Below, one piece after another: positions 28,492-36,729 of a stretch of DNA of 64,000 nt. Numbering within the stretch: the stretch's first letter is position 1; every line of letters starts with the position of its first letter. The translations under genes and the position numbers were made by a program. Source of the DNA: Fodinibacter sp963800505 (lineage in GTDB: Bacteria; Actinomycetota; Actinomycetes; Actinomycetales; Dermatophilaceae); NCBI GenBank assembly GCA_963800505.1, contig CAWDBL010000026.1:1-64000 (forward strand), in the 5' to 3' direction. Below the pieces are notes generated by a model that saw only the letters and a list, made by a program, of their open reading frames with translations, searched no databases and was not told the origin of the DNA.

Positions 28492-29397
28492 TCAGACGCG
28501 CAGGTACCGGCGCAGGGTGACCACGCTGGTGAGCACCGCGATGGCGGTGACCCCGAGCAGCATCCACGGGGCCAGGATCCACACGTCGGAGACCCCGATG
28601 AACGCCTGGCTGAGCGCGATCTGGATGACCCCCTCCTCGAAGACGTAGTTGGTCAGGGCGACCAGCAGCCCCACGGCCAGCAGCACCCCCACGCCCGACA
28701 CGATCACCATCTCGGTGAGGAACGGCATCCGGATCGTCCAGTTCGACGCGCCGACCAGGCGCATGATGCCGATCTCGCGGCGCCGGATGAAGGCCGCCTG
28801 CCGGATCGTGGTCGCCATCAGCAGGGCCGCGCAGGCCGCCATCAGCGCGGCGAGGGCCACGGCGAAGATGGTGATCCACCGGATGATGGTGAAGAACTTG
28901 CTGAGCACCTTCTCCTGGTCCTGCACGGTCGCCACCCCGGGGGCGCCCTCGAACTGCTCCGTCACCACCTGGTACTTGGTGGGGTCGTTGAGCTGCACGC
29001 GCAGGCTCTGCGGGATGTCGCCCACCTGCACGTTCCCGGCGATCGGGCTGTTGCGGAACTGCTGCTTGAACCGGTCGAAGGCCTCCTGCTCGGACTCGAA
29101 GAACACCTGCTTGACCTCGGGCAGGGCCTTGAGCTGGCTCTGGATGGCGGCCTTCTGCGCCTCGGTGACGGCGGTGTTCTCGCAGTTCGGCTGGCGCGAG
29201 TCGGCGGTGCACAGGTAGATCGACACCTGGATGCGGTCGTACCAGTAGCCCTTCATGGTGTCGGCCTGGCGCTGGGCGAGCAGGCCCAGCCCGAGCAGGA
29301 ACATCGACACCATCGTGACGAGCACCACCGAGATGGCCATCGACACGTTGCGGCGAAGCCCGGAGCCGACCTCGGAGAACAGGAATCGTGCCTGCAC
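28492..29397 (-). CDS. ftsX: Cell division protein FtsX (permease-like subunit)
   Basis: A 301-residue membrane protein of the FtsEX complex. The first helix (NVSMAISVVLVTMVSMFLLG) is followed by a roughly 120-residue extracellular loop with one cysteine pair (LCTADSRQPNCENT), then three helices. The cytoplasmic coupling region FIRRREIGIMRLVGASNW is typical of FtsX. It transmits FtsE ATP cycles to a wall hydrolase, most likely the M23 protein encoded next. It starts three bases after the ftsE stop. Confidence 0.95.
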   Translation of the reverse strand: MQARFLFSEVGSGLRRNVSMAISVVLVTMVSMFLLGLGLLAQRQADTMKGYWYDRIQVSIYLCTADSRQPNCENTAVTEAQKAAIQSQLKALPEVKQVFFESEQEAFDRFKQQFRNSPIAGNVQVGDIPQSLRVQLNDPTKYQVVTEQFEGAPGVATVQDQEKVLSKFFTIIRWITIFAVALAALMAACAALLMATTIRQAAFIRRREIGIMRLVGASNWTIRMPFLTEMVIVSGVGVLLAVGLLVALTNYVFEEGVIQIALSQAFIGVSDVWILAPWMLLGVTAIAVLTSVVTLRRYLRV

Positions 29398-29400
29398 GGC

Positions 29401-30096
29401 TCAGACCTCCACAGGCGGGTCGTAGGTGGCGTCCTGCTCGTCGCGCACGACGCGCCCGTCGTCGAGCTGGATGACGCGGCGACGCAGGTCGTTGACGATG
29501 TCGTGGTCGTGCGTGGCCATGACGATCGTGGTGCCGGTGCGGTTGATCCGGTCGAGCAGCCGCACGATGTCAAGGCTGATCGCCTGGTCGAGGTTTCCGG
29601 TCGGCTCGTCGCACAGCAGGATCTGCGGCCGGTTGACCACGGCGCGGGCGATGGCCACGCGCTGCTGCTCGCCACCCGAGAGCTGGTGCGGGAAGCGCTT
29701 CTCCTTGCCGGCCAGGCCCACCGTCTCGAGCGTCTCGGGCACCAGCTGGCGGATGAGGTGCCCCGGCTTGCCGATGACCTGCAGCGCGTAAGCGACGTTC
29801 TCGTGCACCGTCTTGTTCGGCAGCAGCCGGAAGTCCTGGAACACCGCCCCCATCTCCCGGCGCAGCCGGGGCACCTGGCGGGCGGGCATGCTGCCGAGGT
29901 CGTGTCCGGCGACCAGGACCGTCCCCTCGGTGGGCGCCTCCTCGCGCAGGGCGAGCCGCAGCATCGTCGACTTGCCGGACCCTGACGGCCCGACGACGAA
30001 GACGAACTCACCGCGGTCGATGTCGAGGGTCACCTCGTTCAGGGCCGCACGAGCGGACCGCGGGTAGATCTTGGAGACGTTCTCGAAGCGGATCAT
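29401..30096 (-). CDS. ftsE: Cell division ATP-binding protein FtsE
   Basis: A 231-residue ABC ATPase. The start MIRFENVSKIYPRSARAALN matches the family. Walker A is GPSGSGKST, the Q-loop region is MGAVFQDFRLLPNKTVHENV, the signature LSGGEQQRVAIARA, Walker B ILLCDEPTGNLD and the H-loop MATHD. The ATG at 30096 is used; the longer frame lacks homology. The next gene upstream is an unrelated esterase, whereas in many actinobacteria prfB is directly upstream; here prfB is 2.2 kb away. Confidence 0.96.
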   Translation of the reverse strand: MIRFENVSKIYPRSARAALNEVTLDIDRGEFVFVVGPSGSGKSTMLRLALREEAPTEGTVLVAGHDLGSMPARQVPRLRREMGAVFQDFRLLPNKTVHENVAYALQVIGKPGHLIRQLVPETLETVGLAGKEKRFPHQLSGGEQQRVAIARAVVNRPQILLCDEPTGNLDQAISLDIVRLLDRINRTGTTIVMATHDHDIVNDLRRRVIQLDDGRVVRDEQDATYDPPVEV

Positions 30097-30168
30097 GCGG
30101 GGGTGTGGCCTCACGGGAGGTCGGTCGGTGGTCGGCACGCCGAACCCTTGAGGGAACGGCACGTTTCG

Positions 30169-30188
30169 AGGATAGGTCGGGAACCTAT
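30169..30188 (-). promoter_or_regulatory. Candidate ftsE promoter region with ATAGGT/ACCTAT inverted repeat
   Basis: Reading leftward, TATCCT (30174-30169) is a plausible -10 about 70 bases before ftsE. It overlaps the inverted repeat ATAGGT-N5-ACCTAT at 30172-30188, a possible operator. Tentative. Confidence 0.3.
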
Positions 30189-30251
30189 GGATGCCGGACA
30201 GCGGCCCCACATCGGCGGGTCACCCGGCGCCCCCGGGTGACCCGCCCGCGG

Positions 30252-31648
30252 TCAGAGGGTGCAGGTGTTGACCACGTCCCCCGACGGGCGCGGGTAGGTG
30301 GCGTCGGCCGGCGGCTCGACACCGCGCTCGACCCAGCCGGTGAGCGCGTCGAACGCGCTGCGGGCGCACGGCAGCAGCGGACGGAGCCGGTCGGGGAACG
30401 CCGCGTAGAGGCCGTCGGTGTGGGTGCCGTCGGCGATCCGGTAGTAGCGGTGGCGCTTGCCCGCCCCCTGCGCGTCGACGAGCCGGTCGTAGACGTCGGA
30501 GTCGGTGCCGATCGGCAGCAGCGTGTCGAGGGTGCCGTGCACCGTCACCAGCGGCCTGCGGATCTTCCCGGTGAGCTCGATGGATCGCACGGCGTCCTTG
30601 ACGGCCTCGGGGCGGGACTCGTAGTCGTAGTCGGCGTCGCAGTTCGGGGTGCCGCTGGCGCAGAACGGCACGCCCGCCTTGAGGTCACCGTCCCACGTGG
30701 GGTCGACCTCCTCGCGGTACCAGCGCTGGGTGACGTCCCAGTAGACCGAGTAGTGGAACGGCCAGAGGAACTCCGAGCCCGGGGCGAACCCGGCGGTGAT
30801 CATCGCGTCGTGGGCAGCCGGGTCCCCGGTCGCGGCATACGCCGGGTAGCGCTTCAGCGCGGTCGGCAGGTAGGTGAACAGGTTCGGCCCGTCGGCGCGG
30901 AACAGCGTTCCCTCCCAGTCGAGCCCGCCGTCGTAGAGGTCGGGGCGGTTCTCGAGCTGCCAGCGCGTGAGGTAGCCGCCGTTCGAGATGCCGCCCATGT
31001 ACATCCGGTCCGGCCGGTGCGCCCGCACCCGGGTCACGGTGTCGCGGGTGGCGACGGCGAGCTGGGTCACCCGCTGGTGCCACTCGCGGATCGAGCCGCC
31101 GGGCGCGGACCCGTCGTCCCAGAAGCTCGCCCCCGTGTTGCCCTTGTCGGTGGAGGCGAACGCGTAGCCCTGCGCCAGCACCCAGTCGCCGATGACCAGG
31201 TCGTTGGCGTACTGCCCCCGCACTCCCGGCGCCCCGCTGACGACCACCTTGCCGTTCCAGGCGTCGGGGATGCGGATGACGAACTGGCTGTCGTGGTTCC
31301 AGCCGTGGTTGGTGTTCGACCTCGAGGTGTCGGGGAAGTAGCCGTCGACCTGGATGCCGGGGACCCCGCTGGGCGTGACGGTGCCCGGCGCGTGCAGCCC
31401 GGCCCAGTCGGCCGGGTTGGTGTGACCGCTCCTGACCGTGCCGGTGGTGGTGAGGTCGTCGAGGCAGGCCGTCTCGACACGCTCGGCCCCCTTGACCTTC
31501 ACGTGGTCGATGCGGGCGCAGTGGCCGGCCCCGGGCTTGTCGGCCGAGGCGGGCGTGGCGGTCAAGGTGGCGACCCCCGCGAGGAGAGGGCCGCGACGGC
31601 GACGGTCAGGGTGCGGGCGCGACGCTGCGCCGAGGAGGTGTGGGTCAT
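30252..31648 (-). CDS. Secreted tannase/feruloyl-esterase-like alpha/beta hydrolase, apparent frameshift in signal peptide
   Basis: The mature part is an intact alpha/beta hydrolase with nucleophile motif GGISNGGY, aspartate region TVHGTLDTLLPIGTD, late histidine in IADGTHTDGLY, and the tannase-like end ALTGWVERGVEPP. The signal peptide starts at ATG 31648 (MTHTSSAQRRARTLTVAVAAL) in one frame, while LAGVATLTATPASADK continues in another. Removing two bases from the GAGGAG/CTCTCC stretch near 31581-31588 joins them into a 464-residue preprotein. So the gene is frameshifted here, either truly or by sequencing error. Without repair, no start in the main frame gives an export signal. Monocistronic. 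Confidence 0.75.
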
Positions 31649-31715
31649 GCCGCCCAGCGTCCGCGAGCCGCTGACCAGCGGCAATGTGACCGGACCACAC
31701 ATCGCACCACCGCCA

Positions 31716-31761
31716 GTTGGGTGCTCAAGCGGCTGCCCCGGCAACCATCTCAACACCCAAC
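31716..31761. repeat. Tandem hairpin element, copy 1 (TTGGGTG family)
   Basis: A 46-base imperfect palindrome: GTTGGGTG at the left pairs with CACCCAAC at the right, and GGCTGCC faces GGCAACC inside. It lies between the esterase gene and the TY-Chap-like gene. The layout resembles the tandem hairpins at 7253-7366. Confidence 0.6.
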
Positions 31762-31776
31762 CCGGGCTGCCGTGGA

Positions 31777-31820
31777 GCTGGGTGCTCAGGTGGCTGCCCT
31801 GGCGACCCCTTCCGCACCCG
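31777..31820. repeat. Tandem hairpin element, copy 2 (TTGGGTG family)
   Basis: Diverged second copy, about 61 bases after the first, with CTGGGTGCTCAGG at the left and TCCGCACCCG at the right around GGCTGCCCTGGCGACC. It ends 20 bases before the TY-Chap-like stop. Confidence 0.5.
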
Positions 31821-31839
31821 AGGCGGGTCAGGTCAGGAG

Positions 31840-32337
31840 TCAGGTGATGGTGGGGAGGCTTTCGGACCCGACGGCCAGCACCTCGCGGAACGTCGCGGCC
31901 ACCATCGCGGCCGCGCGCTCGGCCTCGGCGCGCGGCAGGAAGGGGCCCTGCGGCACGTCGTCGGGCCAGAACCGCACGTAGTCCTCGCCATCGGTGGGCG
32001 TCGGGTGGTGCCAGCCCAGCGCGAGCAACGCGGCATCCTCGTCGGGCGACATCGGGAAGTGGGCGCCGATCAGCTCCGCGCCGACGCAGTGGCCGCGCAG
32101 GAAGTCCTCCACCCGCACCAGGCGCACCCAGGGGATGACCACCTCGTGCTTGGCCGGGATGAAGCCGCCCAGGCGCGCCTTGCGCAGCCGGACGGGGCGG
32201 GCGGTCTCCGCGGGGGCGGTCACCGTGAGGGACCCGCGCTCGGCCAGGTCCTGGAGTGCGTCGGCGAGGTGGGCCGACCACGCGGCCCACGCCCCTTCAT
32301 CCGGTGTCGTGCCGTTCGGCGGGGACTGCTCGGTCAC
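31840..32337 (-). CDS. Uncharacterised protein, possibly TY-Chap/YbjN-like
   Basis: A 165-residue soluble protein without signal peptide or membrane helix. The region WAAWSAHLADALQDLAERGS and the C-terminal LLALGWHHP followed by GEDYVRFWPDD resemble actinobacterial TY-Chap (YbjN-type peptide-binding) proteins, but I am not certain. The GTG at 32337 lies three bases after the prfB stop, so it is probably cotranscribed with release factor 2. No catalytic motif is visible. Confidence 0.6.
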   Translation of the reverse strand: MTEQSPPNGTTPDEGAWAAWSAHLADALQDLAERGSLTVTAPAETARPVRLRKARLGGFIPAKHEVVIPWVRLVRVEDFLRGHCVGAELIGAHFPMSPDEDAALLALGWHHPTPTDGEDYVRFWPDDVPQGPFLPRAEAERAAAMVAATFREVLAVGSESLPTIT

Positions 32338-32340
32338 GGC

Positions 32341-33462
32341 TCAGGCCTGTGCGGCGGCGGCCTTGTCCTGGCCGATCTGCCAGCGGATACCGGCCTCGAT
32401 GAACCCGTCGATGTCACCGTCGAAGACCCCGGAGGTGTTGCCGACCTCGAAGCCCGTGCGCAGGTCCTTGACCATCTGGTAGGGGTGCAGCACGTACGAG
32501 CGCATCTGCTCGCCCCAGCTGGCCTTGACGTCACCGGCGAGCTCCTTGCGCTCGGCGGCCTCCTCGGCCTTCTTGAGCAGCAGCAGGCGCGACTGCATGA
32601 CGCGCAGGGCGGCGGCGCGGTTCTGGATCTGGCTCTTCTCGTTCTGCATCGACACGACCGTGCCGGTGGGCAGGTGCGTCATCCGCACCGCCGAGTCGGT
32701 GGTGTTGACCGACTGGCCGCCCGGGCCGCTGGAGCGGAACACGTCGACCTTGAGGTCGTTCTCGGGGATCTCGATGGTGTCGGTCTGCTCGATGAGCGGC
32801 ACGACCTCGACCGCGGCGAAGCTGGTCTGCCGGCGGCCCTGGTTGTCGAACGGACTGATCCGCACGAGGCGGTGGGTGCCGCCCTCGACGCTCAGGTTGC
32901 CGTAGGCGTAGGGCACGTCGACCTCGAAGGTGGCCGACTTCAGCCCGGCCTCCTCGGCGTAGCTCGTGTCGAGCACCTTGACCGGGTAGTGGTGGCGCTC
33001 GGCCCAGCGCAGGTACATGCGCATCAGCATCTCGGCGAAGTCGGCGGCATCGACCCCACCGGCGCCAGCACGGATGGTGACCACGGCGGCCCGCTCGTCG
33101 TACTCGCCCGCGAGCAGGGTGCGCACCTCGAGCTCGCCGACGGCCTTGCGGACGACGACCAGCTCACGCTCGGCCTCGAGCAGGGTCTCGGCGTCGTTCT
33201 CCTCCTGGCCCATCTCGACCAGGGCCTGCAGGTCGTCGATGCGGGCGTCCATTCCGGTGACCCGGTCGTGCTCGGCCTTGGCGCGCGACAGCCCGGAGGT
33301 GACGACCTGCGCCTTCTCCTGGTCGTCCCACAGGTTGGGGTCGGAGGCCTGCTGCTCGAACTCGGCGATGGTCGCCTCGAGCTTGGTCAGGTCGGTCACC
33401 TCACGCACGGACGCCATGGTCGCGCGAAGGTCCTTGATCTCCTGGGAGAAGTCGACAGCCAC
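32341..33462 (-). CDS. prfB: Peptide chain release factor 2
   Basis: A 373-residue RF2 recognising UGA and UAA. The stop-codon tripeptide region is ISPFDNQGRR with SPF, the RF2 signature. The hydrolysis motif GGQ is in SSGPGGQSVNTTDSAVRMTH. N-terminal helical bundle about 1-110. The frame is uninterrupted from GTG 33462, so the UGA-dependent programmed frameshift of many bacteria is absent. No ribosome-binding site; a TAGGGT hexamer eight bases upstream suggests a near-leaderless transcript. Confidence 0.96.
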   Translation of the reverse strand: MAVDFSQEIKDLRATMASVREVTDLTKLEATIAEFEQQASDPNLWDDQEKAQVVTSGLSRAKAEHDRVTGMDARIDDLQALVEMGQEENDAETLLEAERELVVVRKAVGELEVRTLLAGEYDERAAVVTIRAGAGGVDAADFAEMLMRMYLRWAERHHYPVKVLDTSYAEEAGLKSATFEVDVPYAYGNLSVEGGTHRLVRISPFDNQGRRQTSFAAVEVVPLIEQTDTIEIPENDLKVDVFRSSGPGGQSVNTTDSAVRMTHLPTGTVVSMQNEKSQIQNRAAALRVMQSRLLLLKKAEEAAERKELAGDVKASWGEQMRSYVLHPYQMVKDLRTGFEVGNTSGVFDGDIDGFIEAGIRWQIGQDKAAAAQA

Positions 33463-33470
33463 GAGGGTCA

Positions 33471-33476
33471 ACCCTA
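33471..33476 (-). promoter_or_regulatory. Candidate near-leaderless promoter -10 (TAGGGT) of prfB
   Basis: TAGGGT ends eight bases before the prfB GTG. It lies in the 38-base gap between the LysE stop and prfB. No ribosome-binding site is visible. Confidence 0.35.
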
Positions 33477-33500
33477 CGGCAGGCGCGAGGCGGCCCACGC

Positions 33501-34118
33501 TCAGCCGAGCAGGGCCAGCGCCGCGAGGGCACAGAACGCGCCTCCCGAGGCACGCCGGCCCCACCGCTGCACCGGTGCCGGGATGCCGCGGCGCGCCACC
33601 CGGCCGGCCAGCACGGCATACCCGCCGTCGACCAGAACCGCCAGCGCGACGACGCACCCCCCGAGGAGTGCCGACTGCCCCGGCACCGACCCGGCGCGAG
33701 CATCGACGAACTGGGGCAGGACGGCGACGAAGAACAGCACCGTCTTGGGGTTGAGCAGGTCGATGACCAGGCCCCCGAGGTAGACGCCCACCAGGCCACG
33801 CCGGGGGCCGGGGGCCGCGGCCGCGTGCTGGTGGTCGCCGCGCTGGGCCAGCAGGCGGATGCCGAGCCAGCCGAGGTAGGCGGCGCCACCCACCTGCAGC
33901 ACCCGGAGCAGCGCGTCGGAGGCCGCGACCAGGCCCGAGACCCCCAGGCACGCCGCAGCGACGTGGAGGGCGAGGCCGGACTCCAGCCCCAGCACCGCGC
34001 ACGCGCCGGCGGCCGGGCCGGACCTCAGGCGCTGGGTCACGGCGTAGAGCACCGACGGCCCGGGCACCGCCATGACCACACAGGTCACGCCGAGGAAGGC
34101 CAGCAGCCGGGAGTCCAT
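33501..34118 (-). CDS. LysE/RhtB family amino acid exporter
   Basis: A 205-residue inner-membrane protein with about six hydrophobic segments. LysE family blocks are the N-terminal FLGVTCVVMAVPGPSVLYAV, and YLGGLVIDLLNPKTVLFFVA near residue 110, with the conserved NPK. It likely exports an amino acid or analogue using proton motive force; the substrate is unknown. ATG at 34118. Divergent from the radical SAM gene, with about 175 bases between them. Confidence 0.9.
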   Translation of the reverse strand: MDSRLLAFLGVTCVVMAVPGPSVLYAVTQRLRSGPAAGACAVLGLESGLALHVAAACLGVSGLVAASDALLRVLQVGGAAYLGWLGIRLLAQRGDHQHAAAAPGPRRGLVGVYLGGLVIDLLNPKTVLFFVAVLPQFVDARAGSVPGQSALLGGCVVALAVLVDGGYAVLAGRVARRGIPAPVQRWGRRASGGAFCALAALALLG

Positions 34119-34295
34119 GGTGTGAGGAAGCCCCGGGGCCCCCGCCAGATACCTCGCCGGCCGCACGGGTTCGGCCTCACCCCTCGCAGGTGACTCCGCT
34201 GCACCCGGCGCACCCGTGGTCCATCCTTGACCCACACCGATACCCACACCACCTTGGCGGGCTCGACCGAGCCGGACCACGACGAAAGGCCTGCG

Positions 34296-35633
34296 ATGGC
34301 GGCACTGACGGCACCGCGGGCCTTCCACGTGATGTCCAAGCCCACCGGGGCGATCTGCAACCTCGACTGCGAGTACTGCTTCTTCCTCAGCAAGGACGAG
34401 CTGTACCCGGGCAGCGGGTTCCGGATGCCGCCCGACGTGCACGAGGCCTACATCGCCCAGCTGCTCGCCGCCCAGCGCGGCGTCGACGAGGTGGTGGTCG
34501 CGTTCCAGGGCGGCGAGCCGACGCTGATGGGGATCGACTTCTTCCGGCACACGCTGGAGCTGGAGCGAAAGCACGCGGCCCCCGGGCAGCGCATCCTCAA
34601 CACGATGCAGACCAACGCCACGCTGCTGGACGACCGGTGGTGCGCGTTCCTGAAGGAGAACGACTTCCTCGTCGGGGTCTCGATCGACGGGCCGCGCGAC
34701 ATGCACGACGCCTACCGGGTCGACAAGGGCGGCAAGCCGACCTTCGACCGGGTCGTGCGCGGCATCGAGGCGCTCAAACGACACGGCGTGGACTGGAACG
34801 CGCTGACCACGGTCAACTCGGCCAACGGCGACCACGGCCTGGAGGTCTACCGGTTCCTGCGCGACGACCTCGACGCGAGCTTCGTGCAGCTCATCCCCAT
34901 CGTCGAGCGGGTGACCGCCGAGCTGCTGCCGCTGGCGGAGTCGGGGTGGGGGTCACGGGCCGGCGACCGGCCGCTGTACCGGCAGGAGGGCAACCTGGTC
35001 ACCCACCGGACGGTGGGCGCCAAGGCGTACGGGCGCTTCCTCATCGACGTGTTCGAGGAGTGGGCGCGGCACGACGTCGGCGACGTGTTCGTGTCGATGT
35101 TCGACACGGCGCTGGCGCACTGGATGGGGATGGACCAGGCCGGGCTGTGCGTTCACGCCCGCACCTGCGGGGATGCCGTGGCGCTCGAGCACAACGGCGA
35201 CCTGTACTCGTGCGACCACTACGTCGAGCCCGGCTACCTGCTCGGCAACATCGCCGAGGGTCGCACCATGCTCGAGCTGGTGAACCTGCCGCAGCAGAAG
35301 GCGTTCGGGCAGGCCAAGCTCGACACCCTGCCGCAGTACTGCAGGGACTGCGACGTGCGGTTCGCCTGCAACGGTGGCTGCCCGAAGGACCGGTTCACCA
35401 CCACCCCCGACGGCGAGCCCGGGCTGCACTACCTCTGCGCCGGGTACCAGGACTTCTTCCGCCACGTCGACGGCCCGATGCGGGTGATGGCCGCGCTGCT
35501 GCGGCAGGGCCGCGACGCCACCGGCCTGCGCGACTGGTACGCCGTGCGCGACGCCAAACGCGTTCCGGGAGAGCCGTGTACGTGCGGCGGTGGGCGGCCG
35601 TTCACCGAGTGCCACGGCGCACGGAGAGGCTAG
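34296..35633 (+). CDS. Radical SAM protein, anaerobic sulfatase-maturating enzyme type, with C-terminal SEC-C motif
   Basis: A 445-residue radical SAM enzyme. CNLDCEYC (Cys21, 25, 28) binds the SAM cluster. VVVAFQGGEPTLMG and GVSIDGPRDMHDAYR are anSME signatures. Further cysteines in ARTCGDA, SCDHYVEPG, YCRDCDVRFACNGGCPKD would hold two auxiliary SPASM clusters. The family makes formylglycine in sulfatases or modifies other peptides. The end, PCTCGGGRPFTECHG, resembles a SEC-C zinc motif, an unusual addition. ATG 34296 is chosen for its GAAAGG site over an upstream TTG. No sulfatase or small peptide substrate is seen nearby. Confidence 0.87.
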   Translation: MAALTAPRAFHVMSKPTGAICNLDCEYCFFLSKDELYPGSGFRMPPDVHEAYIAQLLAAQRGVDEVVVAFQGGEPTLMGIDFFRHTLELERKHAAPGQRILNTMQTNATLLDDRWCAFLKENDFLVGVSIDGPRDMHDAYRVDKGGKPTFDRVVRGIEALKRHGVDWNALTTVNSANGDHGLEVYRFLRDDLDASFVQLIPIVERVTAELLPLAESGWGSRAGDRPLYRQEGNLVTHRTVGAKAYGRFLIDVFEEWARHDVGDVFVSMFDTALAHWMGMDQAGLCVHARTCGDAVALEHNGDLYSCDHYVEPGYLLGNIAEGRTMLELVNLPQQKAFGQAKLDTLPQYCRDCDVRFACNGGCPKDRFTTTPDGEPGLHYLCAGYQDFFRHVDGPMRVMAALLRQGRDATGLRDWYAVRDAKRVPGEPCTCGGGRPFTECHGARRG

Positions 35634-36244
35634 TCGCGGGCCAGGTCCTCGGTGATGGCCTGCGCGGTGCGGCTCTGCCGCTCGAGCACGCCGGTCCGCG
35701 AGGTCACCACCGTGGACCCCCGCTGCAGCACCTCCTGGAGCCGGACCGCCTCGCGCCGCGCGAGGTCCGACAGGGCGTCGAGCAGCTCGGCGAGACCCCA
35801 CGCGTCGTCGCGGCGCTGCTCCAGCCGCTGCGCCTGCGCCCGGCTGAGGTCGGCCCACGCGTCGAGCCGCTCGAGGGTGTCCTCGCCGACCAGCTCGGTG
35901 CCCTCGAGCAGCGATGCCGCGACGATGCGGCTGGCCTGCTCGGTGAGGTGGTCGACCGCGCGCAGGTGGTAGACCGCGCCCGTTCCCGCCGCGTCGAGCG
36001 CGTCCAAGGCGCGGCGCGCCGCGTCCTGCTGCTCGGTGAGGGCCCGCACGCTGTGGATGGCCGCCTCGAGGTCCTTGCGGGCGAACCGCGCCGCCTCCTC
36101 GACCGCGAGCAGGGCCTGCCCGGCGACGTCCCCGACGCCGAGCAGGGCCCTGACCCGCTCGTCCTGCGGGGACGTGGGCCGTCGCGGGGGCACCTCCCGG
36201 GCCGAGTGGCTCCGGGAAGCCATCAGGTCGTCGCCGTCGCGCAC
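35630..36244 (-). CDS. Uncharacterised alpha-helical/coiled-coil protein
   Basis: A 204-residue, almost wholly helical protein, rich in Ala, Leu, Arg and Glu, with no signal peptide or membrane segment. Heptad-like stretches include RAVDHLTEQASRIVAASLLE and RAQAQRLEQRRDDAWGLAEL. GTG 36244 is used because GGAGGTG lies eight bases upstream. Its stop overlaps the radical SAM stop on the other strand (shared CTAG). No family recognised. Confidence 0.65.
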   Translation of the reverse strand: MRDGDDLMASRSHSAREVPPRRPTSPQDERVRALLGVGDVAGQALLAVEEAARFARKDLEAAIHSVRALTEQQDAARRALDALDAAGTGAVYHLRAVDHLTEQASRIVAASLLEGTELVGEDTLERLDAWADLSRAQAQRLEQRRDDAWGLAELLDALSDLARREAVRLQEVLQRGSTVVTSRTGVLERQSRTAQAITEDLARD

Positions 36245-36303
36245 CCGCCATCACCTCCGGGAGGAAGAGTAGTGGTGCGACCCCCGAAAAGGAGGTCAGC
36301 GAC

Positions 36304-36621
36304 TCAGCCCGGAAGATCGGCCAGGGCGTCGAGGATGACGTCGAAGCGCAGGGCGTGCTCGGGATAGCCCGGGCCGACCGACTCGCTGACGTCGACGACC
36401 CGCGAGTCAGGGCTCAGCCGGTGGATGCCGGCCAGGCACCTCGCGTCGGTGGTCTCGACGACGACGACGTCCGGGTGGTCGCGCAGGGCCTGCGTCGCGG
36501 CGCCCTTGTCGGAGGACCGTACGGCGGCGGCCGTCACGCCCATCCCGACGAGCCGGGCTGCCAGCCCCTGCCCCAGCAGGTCATGGCTGAAGATCACGAG
36601 AACTGTCCCCTGCCGCGCCAT
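36304..36621 (-). CDS. Receiver-like (pseudo-receiver) protein
   Basis: A 105-residue single-domain protein resembling a response-regulator receiver fold. It has VLVIFSHDLLGQGLAARLVG for strand 1/helix 1, then HPDVVVVETTDARCLAG at strand 3. A glutamate stands where the phospho-acceptor aspartate is normally found, and the acidic pair after strand 1 is incomplete (SHD), so it is probably not phosphorylated normally. GAGGAGG precedes the ATG at 36621. It lies 60 bases downstream... of the NarL-type regulator gene end at 36730... reading order on the minus strand is kinase, regulator, then this gene, so it could modulate that pair. Confidence 0.6.
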   Translation of the reverse strand: MARQGTVLVIFSHDLLGQGLAARLVGMGVTAAAVRSSDKGAATQALRDHPDVVVVETTDARCLAGIHRLSPDSRVVDVSESVGPGYPEHALRFDVILDALADLPG

Positions 36622-36729
36622 GACTCGCCTCCTCAGCACGAAAGCCGACAGCACCACAGTAGGACCGCGGCCGCACGTGCGGCATCCGGCGAAGGGCACA
36701 CAAACGGTACTGGTGGCCCTGTCCCGGCG

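Noticed and set aside
32341..33462. Programmed frameshift in prfB
   Set aside because: The frame is continuous from the GTG start; no internal UGA with a slippery CTT is present near codon 25.
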